Positions 33,731-46,112 of a DNA stretch of 64,000 nt are shown one piece after another. This DNA comes from Taxillus chinensis (taxonomy: Eukaryota; Streptophyta; Magnoliopsida; Santalales; Loranthaceae): positions 42,780,721-42,844,720 of the forward strand of contig CM042085.1 in assembly GCA_023512835.1 (NCBI GenBank), read 5' to 3'. Below the pieces are notes generated by a model. That model worked only from the letters and a program-made list of their open reading frames with translations, ran no database searches and had not been told where the DNA came from. The position numbers were made by a program, and so were the translations under genes. Each line of letters opens with the position of its first letter. The first letter of the stretch is position 1.

Positions 33731-35046
33731 TCATCATTCACCACCAACATCATCCTTAGCCTCCATATCATGCTCATCAAGTGAAAGATTTGCAATCATA
33801 AGCATTCCAACATCTTCAAGTGAATCAAATGCATCACCACCAATATCCCACATGTTTGTCTCTCCTTGTGTATATTGCGGGGTCTTTCTTGATAGAAGAC
33901 GAAGATTACCGTGAACGAAAACCAAATCTTCTGCATGTTTTGGTGATATCTTATTTCTTCTCATTAAGTGTATAAAGTTATAAGTGCTCTAATTTCTCTC
34001 CGCACATGATGAAGAAGAAGGTCATACAACTAACCTCAAGGCTATCTTTTGAAGTAATGGTACACATGATCCATAAAAAAGCCACCAAGACATGGGATCC
34101 ATATTCCACCTATTTTGTATGGAATCAACATCTCTAAAACCCCCAATCTTGTCTATAAAGTAGACATACTCCAAGTTGACCTTAGTGCGTTCTTCCAAAT
34201 TAGAAAAATATTTCCTTAAGCATTTCATCTTTCCTTGGTTAATATCATCTACTTTGTGTGGAGGCACTCTATTGGGATCTTCATTTAGCCATTCATCACT
34301 ATAGTACCTTTTTAAGAAAAAAATAATATTAGATACATTTATTAAAATAAAATTATATCTTAAAAAATATGAAATTATAAATGTTGCTTGGGATTCAAAG
34401 CATGAGCCAAACAATGTAGCGGAGTGCTGTTTTTGGTCCAACAATCCACAAGAATTGTATACACCACTTGATAAAAGATAGATTTTTCATTTAGTCTTTT
34501 CCCTTCGTGATGATATATAACTTTCTTCACATTTTCAATCATATCATAAACCAAGTGTAGGCAAGACTTATCGATATCACAAAGTCAAAGCATGTCATAA
34601 ATTGAAATTGTGAAAGAACGAATATAGTCAACTTATTCTCACTACTCATCCTCTAAGACTTTATCTTTAATAAACCTTGCCTTTACCACATCATCGTCCT
34701 TATAAACACTCCATTTATCACTAATAACCATGGCTTGAAGACCACTTTAAATGAGTTTAAACCTCCTTAGCATCACAATCACAGAAGCAAAACATGTTTC
34801 AGCAATAGCAAGTAACTTTAAGTTAACAAATTCATTGAACATTGCTAATCTCATTGAATGATTCATGATAAAATTCTTGATAAATGTAACATCCTCAATA
34901 ATTTTTGTAATCCATTACAACTGTCATAAGTAAGTTGATTATTCTCTATATTTTTTTGGTGCACAAATATTCTTCAAAGCAAGGTTAAGAGTGTGTACCA
35001 CACAAGGTGTCCAAATGATGGATGAGAACTGTTGCTCAATGATTTC
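33731..35046 (-). pseudogene. hAT-superfamily transposase remnant
   Basis: Read on the minus strand. CVVHTLNLALKNICAPK near 35010-34955 is the histidine-containing core segment of the DUF659/hAT proteins. WNMDPMSWWLFYGSCVPLLQKIALRLV lies at about 34120-34030. RNKISPKHAEDLVFVHGNLRLLSR, part of the C-terminal dimerisation region, lies at about 33961-33890. An acidic tail ends at 33734. Stops and frameshifts are frequent, so it is dead. The 5' part is cut by the copia LTR at 35047. Confidence 0.75.
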
Positions 35047-37854
35047 TATTGGTCCCTGGGATCCTAGAGGGGGGTGAATAGACTCTTATCGAAAACTCTT
35101 TTTCGTCTCCGACATAACACTTGTCTGATTAAAAGATAGAATCAGTGCGAAAGATAACTAGATAGTGGAAGTATTCTGTTTTATTATGAAAAGATAATTA
35201 CAAAAAAATATAGCAGATTAAAGCTAATAAAAAACTTTTTGATCTGCTGAAACTCTCTTGCACTCTGTTTTACAATTACTCACACACTAGCCAATTTAAT
35301 CTCTAAAAGCTCTTGTACATATATACGCTTATAAGAAAATATACAAGTTTAATATTTATAGACATCCCTTGGAAAAACATTCTTGGAACATGATCTTCCA
35401 AGTACCGTGTAGCATTGAATTCTTCTCAGAAATGCCTATGCTTTAATTGCCACGGATGTGGTGCTCAAAATCTTGGGTCTGTAAACATATTAAATATCTT
35501 CGTGTGATCCCAAGTGCATTTAAGGTTCTATCCACATCTCCGTGTGATCCATGTTGGATCAAGCCTAGAATTTGGATGATGTAGATAAAACCCTATGTAA
35601 TTTGATCTGAGACTTTGGTTGTTTTATCTTAAGTTGTTGCAGAAGATATGATCTTAATCTGGACCTACACTCGTGAGAGCAAAGCTAAGGACAGGATACA
35701 TAATCCTGATCCAAACAAGAGTGAGTGTTGTCAAACACTTGGTAAATAAACTAAGTCTCTCCTTCATACAGAATAATGATCATTCGTGTGAACTAATCAC
35801 TTAAAGCTATGGATTAAGGAAACTGTGCCTAACACCTTAAACGGACCAATTCAAATAGATGCGGAGTAAGAATCCTAGTCTACAAGTCGCACGGAGTAAG
35901 AGATAGTCATCGCGGAATACAAAGCTAAGTCTTTCACTCAAGCGAACTAAGGAAAAGTAGACATGGAATAAGGAATTCGAGTCTTCCATACATGCGGAGT
36001 AAGGAACGACTTGTGCGGAATAAGGACCCGAGTCTCTTATTCGCACGAAGTAATGAAACTAGATACGGAGTAAGGAATCCAATCCCTTAACTTATGCGGA
36101 GTAAGGAACTTTTGCGGAATAAGAAAGCGCCGATGCGGAGTAAGCACTCCGACCTTCTCATTCATACGAAGTAAGGAAGCGCTAACATGGAATAAGGATT
36201 CCTATATTGAATTGATACAGAGTAAGCAATCACTGACACGGAGTAAGGATCCGAGCTTCATTAACACAAAGTAAGGAACTTTACACCGGATTAAGAAGAC
36301 GCTGCTTCGACTTATCTCTTCGCATTGAAAGTCACCAGCTCGCTATGTCCCGATGTAAGACAAACTCGTTGAAAACCTAAAGCATCTTACACGTGGATCA
36401 CCCGGATATGTGGACACAACTTTAACTGAACTTGGGAACTCACAAAGGCACTTATGCTTTGCAAACCCAAGACCTTGAGCTCCACATCCGCAACATTTAA
36501 GGCAGAGAGAATTCTGAGAAACAGTCAATGCTGCACATAGTCCGGAAGAACAGGTTCCAAGATTGTCTCTCAAGGATGTTTCTATATATATTGTAACACT
36601 TGTATATTATATGAGTGCAGTGAATGTGTTGATCGTTCGTGAGTTCAAAAATAAGTGCGTATATACAAGAGCTCATTGAGATCATAAAGGCTAGTGTGTG
36701 AGTCATTTGTAAACAGAGTGTAAGAGAGTTGTAAAAGTATATCGAAAAGCTTTACAAGCTTTAATCTACTTTTATTTTGTTGTATTTATCAGTTGATAAT
36801 AAAACAAGATACTTCCACTACTGGTTATCTTCTGCATTAATTATTTCTTTTAACTAGTTAAATGTTGTGCCAAAGAGTAAGAAAAAAGTTTCGAGAAGAG
36901 CCTATTCACCCCCCTCTAGGCTCCCAAGGACCAACAATTCGCGTGTAAGACGACTTAGATATTTAACGGGTCTTTCTGACATTGGGACGCAGCGAGCTGA
37001 TAACTTTAAATGCGAAACTGATAAAGCAAAGTAGTGTCTTCTTAATCCATCGTAAGATTCTTTACTCCATGTTAATGAAGCTCGGATCCTTACTCCGCAT
37101 CTGTTTGATACTGGAATCCTTATTCTGTGTCAGCGGTTGCTTACTATGCATTTGTTTGATATTGGAATCCTTATTCCGTGTCAGCGCTTCCTTACTCCGT
37201 ATGAACGAAAGGTTCAGACGACTTACTCCATATCAGCACTTCCTTACTCCGCATGAGTTCCTTACTTCATATAAGTAAAAGGTCCGGATGGCTTACTCCG
37301 TATCAGCGCATCCTTACTCTGCTTGAGTAAAAAGTTCGGATTCCTTATTCCATATCTCTTTTCCTTATTCTGTGCGAACAAAGGACTCAGGTCCTTATTT
37401 CGCACAAGTCCTTCCTTACTCCGCATGAATGAAAGACTTGGATTCCTTACTCCGTGTCTTTTTATCCTTAGTCCGCTTGAGTGGAAGACTTAGCTTTTTC
37501 TTCCACGATAGTCCTTACTCCGTGCGAGATGTAGACTAGGATTCTTATTTCGCATCTATTTAACTTATTCCATTTAAGTGTAAGACGTGGATTCCTTAGT
37601 ATGTAACTTCAAGTGTTTGGTCCGTAGGAGTGATCCTTATTCCGTATGAAGACTTGGTTATTTACCAAGTGCTTGATGACACTCACGTTGGTTCGGATCA
37701 GGATTATGTATCCTGTCTTTAGCGTTGTTCTCACGAGTGAAGATCCAATTTAGAGTTTTATCTTATGCAACAACTTAGATTAGACAAACAAGGTCTCAAA
37801 TCAAATTACATAGGGTTTTATCTGCATCATCTGAATTCTAGGTTTGATCCAACA
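35047..37854 (-). repeat. 3' LTR of element C, interrupted by a forward solo LTR
   Basis: The pieces are 35047-35551 and 36942-37854. The left end reads TATTGGTCCCTGGGATCC, a one-base change from TGTTGGTCCC; the right end is GATCCAACA. The CGGAGTAAGGA array appears reversed at about 37070-37560. Confidence 0.85.
35552..36936 (+). repeat. Solo LTR of the SIRE-like family nested inside its own family's LTR
   Basis: TGTTGGATCAAGCC to AAGGACCAACA, 1385 bp, plus strand. It splits GATCCA from CGTGTAAG of the reversed host LTR. Flanks ATCCA (35547-35551) and ATTCG (36937-36941) look like a target duplication that has since taken two transitions. A TATATATA box lies near 36583. Confidence 0.85.
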
Positions 37855-38002
37855 ATCTCCTGCAATATGAATATGCCAAAACCCTTTGTAATCTGATCTA
37901 GTAAGTGAAGCAAAAAGATAACACATAGAAATAATGATAACTTCCACATTCCATTCATTAGCAACAAGAATACATTTTCAGCCTTGGTACAAGAATATTA
38001 CA

Positions 38003-40700
38003 TTAAGGTACATAAGGCTTACTATACTTGAAGATCATTGTTGCTGCTTTCTCACGAAGCTCCATTGTCTGCTCTATCGTAAAGTTAAGGATGTCGTTCC
38101 AGTCTTCATCCACCTTCATGAAGGACTTAATGAAGAAGTAGACAAAAGCTCCGTAGCTATCTCCATTGGGCTGTTGGGGCACATTCTTCTTGCTCCGGAT
38201 CACCGCTTTCAGTTTTTCAGTTGGAGCCAAAGGAGTTTGACCCATTTCTTTATAAAGCTTGGATTATTTTACTGCTTCTGTCAGTCGAAGCCTCAAATGT
38301 TCCAATTGATTCTTTCTTACTTTGTTTTCCACAACCTGATGAGAATCAATTAGGAACATCTGCTTTGAGGGGATCCAAAAGACAATAAGCATGAAATGCA
38401 GCGTCTTGACCCGGTACGGAATGAGGATAAAAGTAAGATTTCTCCAAGGTTTGCTGTCCTCAGCAGTTTCGTCTATGAAGGTCCGGATGTGGTCTATGTC
38501 TGGAAGATAATCCTGAAACCAACATGGCAAGACATCAATAATGTGACCTTCCCGGTACAAAGACGGAAATAACCTTATCTCCATCTTTATCGCCCAAGAG
38601 AAGTTGTTGATGTCGTCAGCAGTGAACAGGCCCTTCTCAGTACATAAAGTATTCAGATCTTGAGGTGAGAAGGGAGAGATATTTGTCAGACATCATCGCT
38701 CGACAGTAGAAGAGGCATACTGAGTCATTGCATTGAAAATGCTTCCATCTGCATCATGTGGATCGAGTTCCGCGTATGATGGGAGGAAGGTGATGCCCTC
38801 AGATGGAAAAGTTGAAGGAGGAGTTGCACTGGAGGAGTTGGGCTGAGAGAAGCGGCTGCGTTTGGGGATAGGAATTCCCGAAGGAAGTGTAGATGCACAC
38901 TGCTTACCAGCAGGAGTGGAGGGAGCTGCAGTAGGATCAGATGACACATTCTCCCCCATTTTGACAGATTGTTAAGGAGCGGCAGGAGCACGAGCCATGG
39001 TGTGAGCCAAGTCCAAAAATGAGGTAGACAATGAATGCACAGTAGAGGCCACAAGATCCATCTTCTGCTCCATGGAAGTGGAGGAGTCAGTGAGCGCGGA
39101 GAGGAGTTAGGCCCCGAAAGCATTAACCTTGACGGAAATGGTGGCAATTTGGGTGCTCTAGACTTGAGTATGGTGGTCCAGCTGGGCGGAGAGCACAACA
39201 TTAGAATGGACTGTGCCAAAGGAAGCTCATCCAAGGGCAAACTCCAGAGCTTTGGAGGACTCCCCCACATGAAGAGGTGCAGGAGTGCGCTGAGTAGAGG
39301 AGTCGGAAGGAGGAGAGAGAGGTTGATCATCAGCAGTAGTAGAGGGATCAGCTGGAGCATCGGAGGCATCTGGGGCAGCAGATCCGCTGTGACCAAAGAG
39401 GTCAACAACCGGAATGGCTGCAGGAGAAGAGGGTCCGACCTCAGCAGGGGAAGGAACCCATGCGTTATGGGCCTGTCCGGTGGTAACGACAAACGGTGCG
39501 TCAGGAAGAGAAGCCGGCATAAGAAAGCTGTGGTCCAAGTTCCAGACGATCATATCTTCTGGGGTTTGAGTATGGCGTACATAATACACCCAGAGATCAT
39601 TGTCAGGGATGGTGGCAGTGCAGGTGAGATTGAAACGGAACCAAAGGTCCGTAAGAGTGTTGCTGGGAGACGGTCCAGATAGTCTCGTGGCTGAGGAAGC
39701 GGCGACAACGGTACTTCTGGAGGAGAGTCAGGGACATCAACCACTACAACAGCAACAGTAGGATAATCAGGCACGGGGACATCAATAGTAGAAGGTGCTG
39801 ATGAATCAGCCGAAGGACAACTTGGCTGAGATAGCCCCACAACCTCAGATGGGTCAGTGCGAACGCTATGCTAGGAGCCACGGGAGATGGAAGGAGCATC
39901 TATAGACAGAATCCATGAGCACCGGTGGGCAGAGCTGACCTCGGGGGCAGAGCTATCGGCTGGGTCACCAACCGAACTTCCCTATTGTTCCAAAGCTGGG
40001 AATAGGCGGATAGAGGCAGAAGGCTGACATGCCGTCAGAGTCCCATCAAGCGTTAGATGGCGGAGATAGAATGGTTGGGGGAAAGGGATGATGCCATGTC
40101 CATTGAAATGGGATGGACGCAAATTCCAGAAGACAATGCTGAGTATCCGCCCAAAGGATTGATTCTTTGGGTTGTTGCCCAACAGCTGGAATAAAAATGT
40201 CCCCCAATCCATCGGGAGACTCTCAAAGACTTCATACATGGCGAGAAGCAGGTTGTACGGGACGAAGTTGAGGGCTGTTGTACGAGCCAGAAAACACCGG
40301 CTCAGAATGGTTGTCATACATTAATAGCGACCCTGGAAGGACTTCAGCTTGTATTCCTTCCCTTTGTAAGTGCAGCCCATGGAAGCTGCCATCGGCTCTG
40401 GGTCCAGTCGCTGATGAGGACCAGAAGGAAGATGGAGAGCGGCACGAAGGATAGTCGGGGCAATGACAATGCATTCACCCCTAACAGTGGATCGGATGGA
40501 GTCGTTGGTGCAGCGAACGTTGCGATAGACCTCAGTAATGTCTTCGATGAGAAGATTTACTGGATCAGAGACGAGGTTTAATAGATGGCTCGCTTCAAGT
40601 AAAGGGCGTAGCTCTAAAAACCATGCCGAAGATTGACAACAGTGTTCCAATCGACCAGATAGCCTGGATTGATGCCGGAGAGAGTGGTTTTGGGTGCCAT
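38003..40700 (-). pseudogene. Additional ORF of element C: transposon-type domain, Pro/Ser linker, Ulp1-like end
   Basis: Minus strand, starting MAPKTTLSGINPGYLVDW at 40700. The N-terminal segment (to about 39982) includes LLEASHLLNLV, ITEVYRNVRCTNDSIRSTVRGE, IAPTILRAALHLPSG and a region with LNFVPYNLLLAMYEVFESLP. A long Pro/Ser/Ala linker spans about 39840-38693. The C-terminal Ulp1-like part (38584-38003) has LIPYRVKTLHFMLIVF (His), FLIDSHQ (Asp) and QQPNGDSYGAFVYFF. There Tyr stands where E and F have the catalytic Cys, so proteolysis is probably lost. A stop follows NLRHGF near 40617, and several frameshifts break the frame. It sits in the envelope-like position of a copia element. Confidence 0.6.
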
Positions 40701-41258
40701 TGGAATTGGATTGAGAGAAGGGGAAGGAAATGTAGGGTTTTGAAAAGATGAAGAATAACTATGAGACTTGAGAGTGATAAGTCGCTCTTCGCTTGAATGC
40801 TTGTGATATATATAGCGGGTCAGTAGATGCCGGCGGGTCTAGGGTTTAAGCAAAATGAACAGTGAACCACCTGACAATCTGATGTCATTAGACTTGATAG
40901 TTGAGCGCCTCCTAGTAAAGAAATGACGTGGAGGCAACAGAACCAAGCATTAATGACAATTGCATGCCTTCTTCCGGAAATTGAAGTGACTAATTGCCCA
41001 GCTCAAGACGTGCATTTAATGGACCATTATTATTCCTCTCCAAAAATACGCGATGTAAGATAATACTTGGTTTATTGTGATTTGAGAGTTCCAAGAGTCA
41101 GGAGAAAGTGAACCGACTATCATCCAGGGTAAAAGATAATCCGTAGAAGAATGTCTGGATGAATAACCGACTGCATCTGTAAAAATAGGTGCGAAACAAG
41201 AGAAGTAGATTCCTTTGCTTTCTTGAAATCAAATAGAAAAGAAATACCACAACACTTC
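40701..41258 (-). promoter_or_regulatory. Leader and putative internal promoter of element C's additional ORF
   Basis: On the minus strand, CCGCTATATATATC (TATA box, about 40817-40804) lies about 105 bases before the ATG, followed by a pyrimidine-rich leader. The remainder to 41258 shows nothing recognisable. Confidence 0.4.
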
Positions 41259-41436
41259 TGTAATGACCCGTGTTTTGAGATGTGTGGAGTTAGTCACAGT
41301 TTTGCCTTTTGAGTGGCAATTTTTCTAGTTTTTGGGGAACTTCTACTCATGAATTTCAGTCAAATCATTTTATTTGCCAAATAGGGAACTTTTGATGAAA
41401 GAGGGCAGCCTAGGGAGGCAGAAATAGAGTGCACGT
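41259..41436 (+). repeat. Fragment of a gypsy LTR (D)
   Basis: Begins TGTAATGACCCGTG, the same opening as the Tekay-like LTR at 57788, but diverges after about 15 bp. It is cut after 178 bp by element B. The rest would lie beyond the window. Confidence 0.5.
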
Positions 41437-44400
41437 TGTTGGACCCCATTTTGTCCGGGTTGGATGTATTTTATCAAATTCAATTTTCCTCCGTGCTGCC
41501 TCAATTTGTTGAAATTTTAGAGGACGACAGAGTCGTGACCACTGAGCCACAAATGCCCGATTTCAAGAAATTATTCAAAAAGATCTCCAAATGCCAAAGA
41601 TCCAGTCTTGGGCAATAGAAAATTAAATTCAAGGATCAACGCCTTTGACCACGCTTGATTATGAGGTCAAATGAAGAAGATATGGTCAAAATAGCGTTCA
41701 GCCGCTAGTGATGGTTAAAACGGTAATTGACTTTTCAAACGGCACTCCGGATTAGGTCACGAACATCATATTCTCATTCTACTCGTCATTCTGAGAATTT
41801 TGACATATTTATTGTATATATTCGCTCCCGGGGTCTTTATCAATAAAAATCATAAATTAAGTTTTTCGATAATAAATAATCGCAGTACAGGCTTGGCGCG
41901 AAAATAAAATCATTTTAAAATAAAAATGACACGGGGTCACTCGTCACGATGTCCTGAGTCCAAAAATAATTTTCTCATAATTTCTTAAAATTCGAGTCAC
42001 CATCCCGAGTCTAAAAACCTAAAGACATCAGTTAAAAAATACCCAACTGAAAATTTTAAAACCCTACCCACCATCTTTTTCTCTTTCCCGCCTAATTCAG
42101 TCCACGTGTCACCTTTTAATTGATTAAAAAACACACAAAAAAAACAAAACAAAAAAAAAAAAAAAAAAAAAGAAAACCCAGTCAACTCTCTCTTTCTCCC
42201 TCTCCGTCCCGTCTCTCTCACGCAGGCAGCAGCGCAGCAGTTCTTCTTCCCCAGGCACAGAAGCGCAGTGCAGGCACACAGACCAGCAGTTCTCTCCTGG
42301 TATGGATTCCTTCCCCTTTTTCCTTCCCCTCTTTCCCCTACCTTGCTGAAACCAGCTCTCCTTCCTGCCACTGCCCAACCGGCTACGCCTCCCCATACCT
42401 CCCTAGTCCCTACACCCTGCCAGCCATGCCAAACCCATCACCAAGCCCGATTCTCGCCGCCCTTGATTCGAACTCAAACCCTAATTCATCCTCCCCTATT
42501 TAAACCCATTCAAACCCATCAATCCAGAGGGGGGCTCTCACATTTAAAAAACCTAATCACCCTAGAACACCTCTCATCTCCTCAATCCCTCTTGAGAGTC
42601 TCCCCGGCTGGAAATCACACCGCCAGCCACTATCTTCTCTCCCCTACCCTACTCCGTTTTCCCATTCCTATGTCAAAGGAGTGGTCACCACCACTTCTTC
42701 TACTCCACAGCGCCAGGCGATCCAGCCACAACACGCATAGGCCACCGCCCCGCTGACCATGAAGCCTCCCTCGCCGCTGCCACCTTGCACTAACCGCGAC
42801 ACACCTCAGTAACTCCCCAACAACAAACGCGACGTCTCCCGTCGCCCCTAGAGTGGCCGACCCTCGGCAACGCGGCCGTTGACCACAAGGTCTTCACGGC
42901 TTCGCGTCTTCCAGCTCCCCTGTCTATCAATGCCCATTGGATTTAAACAAAGACGTTTTAGCCCGTAACTTGGAGAAAAGAGAAACTCGCTGCAGCCGTG
43001 TCGTACATGCTGCGTCACTGAAATCCAGGAAGACAAAGGGGAGGCCGGTTCATTTGCAGATTGAAGACAAGGTCTGCTTTGAAGGCACCTAGTTTTTTTT
43101 TTAAGAACTTTTACTAAATGTTTCCTTTTATTATGCGAAATGCATAGATCTAGGTTGTTTGATTTGGATATGTTATTGTAGGAATTACCTCGTAGTGTTT
43201 TTCTGCCTTAATCTTTTTATCTTTTTATCTGATTACACATTCATACGTTTGGGTCTATATGGTTTGTTATTCTGATTATATCTTTTTTTTGGTTTGTTGG
43301 CTTGGGTCTGTGTCGTTTGTGTTCTATCTATACCTTTTTACTGGCTTAATCTCAGTCTTGATTTGGGGTATATTCGTTTTTGTGTTTGGGTTGGTTGACA
43401 TTCGGGCGTCTCAATTTTTGTCTCTCCCGTGAGTTTTTTTTTCTTTTTTTACTTAGGCTCGGGTTTGTTTTTGATTTGTCTCCAGTGACTCCTGCGCGAT
43501 ATAGGAACCCTTATGATTTGTTTCCTAATTCATTTTATATGTCATGCATCACCTTCTCATCTACTATTGAGGCTGGGCTGTCTTGGAGTAAAGTCTTCTT
43601 TTAGTTTTCTAGGATTAGTGTACTGTTTTGCTTCTGCTGTCATGTTCATTTGCAATTAACCATGTTTTGCAGGCAATTAGTTAGTCTACATATTATTTGT
43701 TTTCTAGGGTGGATGTATTGTTTTGCTCCTGCTTTCATGTTCATTTGCAACTAACCATGTTTTGCAGGCAATTAGCTAGTTTATATATTATTTTAATTAT
43801 TCTGGCCATTCTGTATATCTTGGCCGTTTTATGCACCCCCACTTCTTTGTATTATCTCTCACCTTAGTATAAGTATCTTGTGGGGCTCCTTTGTAATATG
43901 TAACAACCATTCAAAAAAAAAGGGAAAGAAAAATGGAGAGAAAAAAATAGAAAAGGAAAAGAGTGAAAAAAAAAAAGAAAAAAGAAAAAAGAAAAAGGGA
44001 GAGTTGTTTTATTGTGGATGTCACCTATCACACACCAACACTTTATTTATATTTTGTATGTATAAAAAATGTTTTCTTAAAATAAAAATGTCTAATCTAA
44101 TAACCAAAGCACAAATAAAAGAAATTCTTTTATACAAAAAAAATAATAAGAAATAAAAAAAACCATTTCTTAAATAATAAAAAATGTTTTCTAAAGAGAA
44201 ATAAAAACAAAAGGTCTTTTTTCCAATAAAAAGAAATTATTTTCCAAAAAAAAAAAAAAAAAAAAACAAAAAAAACAAAGAAACAAAAAACAAAACAAAA
44301 CAAAACAAAACCAAACAAACAAACAAACAAAATGCATTTTCCAAACGAGCAAATAAAAAAAAAGCTTATATTTTCTTCACCATTTCTAAAAGAGACATTG

Positions 44401-44973
44401 TTTTTTTTTTTTTGAAATTGCTTTCATTAACAAAAATTGTTTTCTTCATTGTTTTATTTTCATAGTGTTTTTTTGTATTTACTTTTACCAAACATTTTTT
44501 TTCTCGTTACAGCCTTAGGATTTTAGAATTTTTTTAGGATTCCTTAAACAAATTTTAAGGCTTTTTAGGGGTTGATTTGTAAATACCTTAATTTTAGGAT
44601 CTCCCTTAGTTTTTAGCAAATAATTGAATTTAATTCAACTTGAACAAATAACTTAGCATGATAAAGAGAGTAGAAACTTTAAGCCTTTAGTAAAACAAAT
44701 TTATCCTTAGACAAGTGATAATTAAAACAAATTAGAAACCTCCAAAATCTTAAGATAGGTACCAAAAGGGCGTCGGGGGGGTGGGTCCTTCCCTATGTGT
44801 AATCAAACTCCCGAATCCAGCTTTGGTAACGCAAATCATTTTTTAGGTGACCAACTGCACCCCAAAAGTAGTTGGTGGCGACTCTATTACTTTTTCATCA
44901 CCATTCGGGTGAAGGGTGGGAGGACCACATCCCCAAAAGCGGGTTTCCCCCCAGACAAAATCCGGTGATGACA
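41437..44973 (+). repeat. 5' LTR of element B (3.5 kb)
   Basis: TGTTGGACCCC to CCGGTGATGACA. It includes a pyrimidine-rich block, a CCG-rich block (42345-42920) absent from the 3' LTR, A-rich tracts (42130-42170, 43910-44360) and, near the end, GGTGGCGACTC and GGGTTTCCCCCC as in Ogre LTRs. Open frames in it (for example 42120-42756 and the one ending at 42396) are low-complexity shadows. Confidence 0.8.
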
Positions 44974-44974
44974 G

Positions 44975-44991
44975 TTGGTGACTCTACTGGG
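44975..44991 (+). other. Putative primer-binding site of element B
   Basis: TTGGTGACTCTACTGGG starts one base after the LTR end. Ogre/Tat elements use a similar 'TGGCGACTC' site, usually ascribed to tRNA-Arg; the tRNA identity here is not verified. Confidence 0.55.
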
Positions 44992-46112
44992 AAAGCTTAG
45001 AGAGTTAGGCCTAGGATTAGGATTAAGAGGTTTATTCTTTATTTTAAATTGTTTTATTCTTTCATTCTTTATTTATTTTTTATTTAATCGATTTATTTAC
45101 TGCACTTAATTGCCGTTGCATGATAGTTTTGATTTACGCGCTTTAATGTCATGATAGTCATGTTTTACCGCTTTCCTTAAATCGTTGCATTCATGTATAA
45201 ACCCTATACCCAGGTTTTTATCATAGTCTAGGTTAGCGAGGTTTATTAGGATGCCCTGTGCATTGATCATTATCCGCAACGGGACCCCGGACTCCTCACT
45301 CAAGCTTGAGGTCCTTTTAAGGTTCATCCTTTTAAGGCCCCCCTCCGGTAAATCCCATGGCGTACGGAGCCCTCTATAGAGGAAGTTTGGGGACTAACGA
45401 ATAAGATAGGTTTAGCAGTAGAAGTCCATTAGGGACATTGACTCACATGTTGTTTGCTCATTTTAGCCTTCCTTTTGAAGGATAGTTGCATTCATATTAG
45501 ACTATATTATTACTGCTATCTTGTTGTATATTGTCTTGTAAATATTCTTGTTGTTATTGTTCATATATTGTCTCTTTTTTTATATTGTTATTTTTCTTAC
45601 TTTGTTTTGATTTATGTAATTGTTCATATGAATATTATTGTTTTACTAACCTTATTTTATGTATATTATTATTCTTTTTACTAACCTTGTCTTCATTATA
45701 TAAATATTAATGTTTTTTTAACCTTATCTTGTATATTGTTATTATTTTAATTTGACATTCATTCATACGATTGTTTATATAGGCTTAGGATATAAATACC
45801 GAACATAAATTTAGGTATACATTCAAACATTCATTACTTAGTTTAAAGACAGTTAAAACTAGTCTTCGTTAATCCACGTGTGTTCATAACCAAAAAAAGA
45901 AGAAAGACTAAAAAAAATGACAAAAAAGGAAGATCCCATGTAAATAATACAAACTCTTCATTAATCCATGTGTGTTCATACTTCACGCATCACTCTAAGA
46001 AGATAGGTATTTAAATCTCTCATACACATTCTTACATTCATGCATGCCTTTAGCATAAAATAAAAAAATAAAAGGGAGCTTACCGCATTTCACTCTTTCA
46101 GAAGTCAACATT
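44992..46112 (+). other. Leader region of element B
   Basis: T-rich and AT-rich 1.1 kb with no supported ORF. It is unusually long for a leader, but long leaders occur in Ogre-type elements. Confidence 0.5.

Larger units (their letters stand above)
35047..41258 (-). mobile_element. Second SIRE-like copia element (C), reversed, 3' half only
   Basis: Minus strand. The 3' LTR (35047-37854, split) is the same family as element A. The polypurine tract (complement 37855-37872, ATTCATATTGCAGGAGAT) and the last about 80 bp of internal sequence match element A's 5215-5297. Next to it is an additional ORF with a Ulp1-like end (38003-40700). At 41259 a gypsy LTR interrupts; gag-pol and the 5' LTR would lie beyond the window. 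C inserted into the hAT remnant. Confidence 0.7.

Noticed and set aside
38725..39492. 255-codon Leu/Pro-rich minus-strand ORF
   Set aside because: An alternative frame of the Pro/Ser-rich linker of element C's ORF. The frame reading toward the Ulp1-like end is preferred.
42120..42756. Overlapping Pro/Ser-rich ORFs in the 5' LTR of element B
   Set aside because: Low complexity, missing from the 3' LTR, and open in several frames.
44130..44330. Phe-rich minus-strand ORF
   Set aside because: Antisense of an A-rich tract in the LTR.
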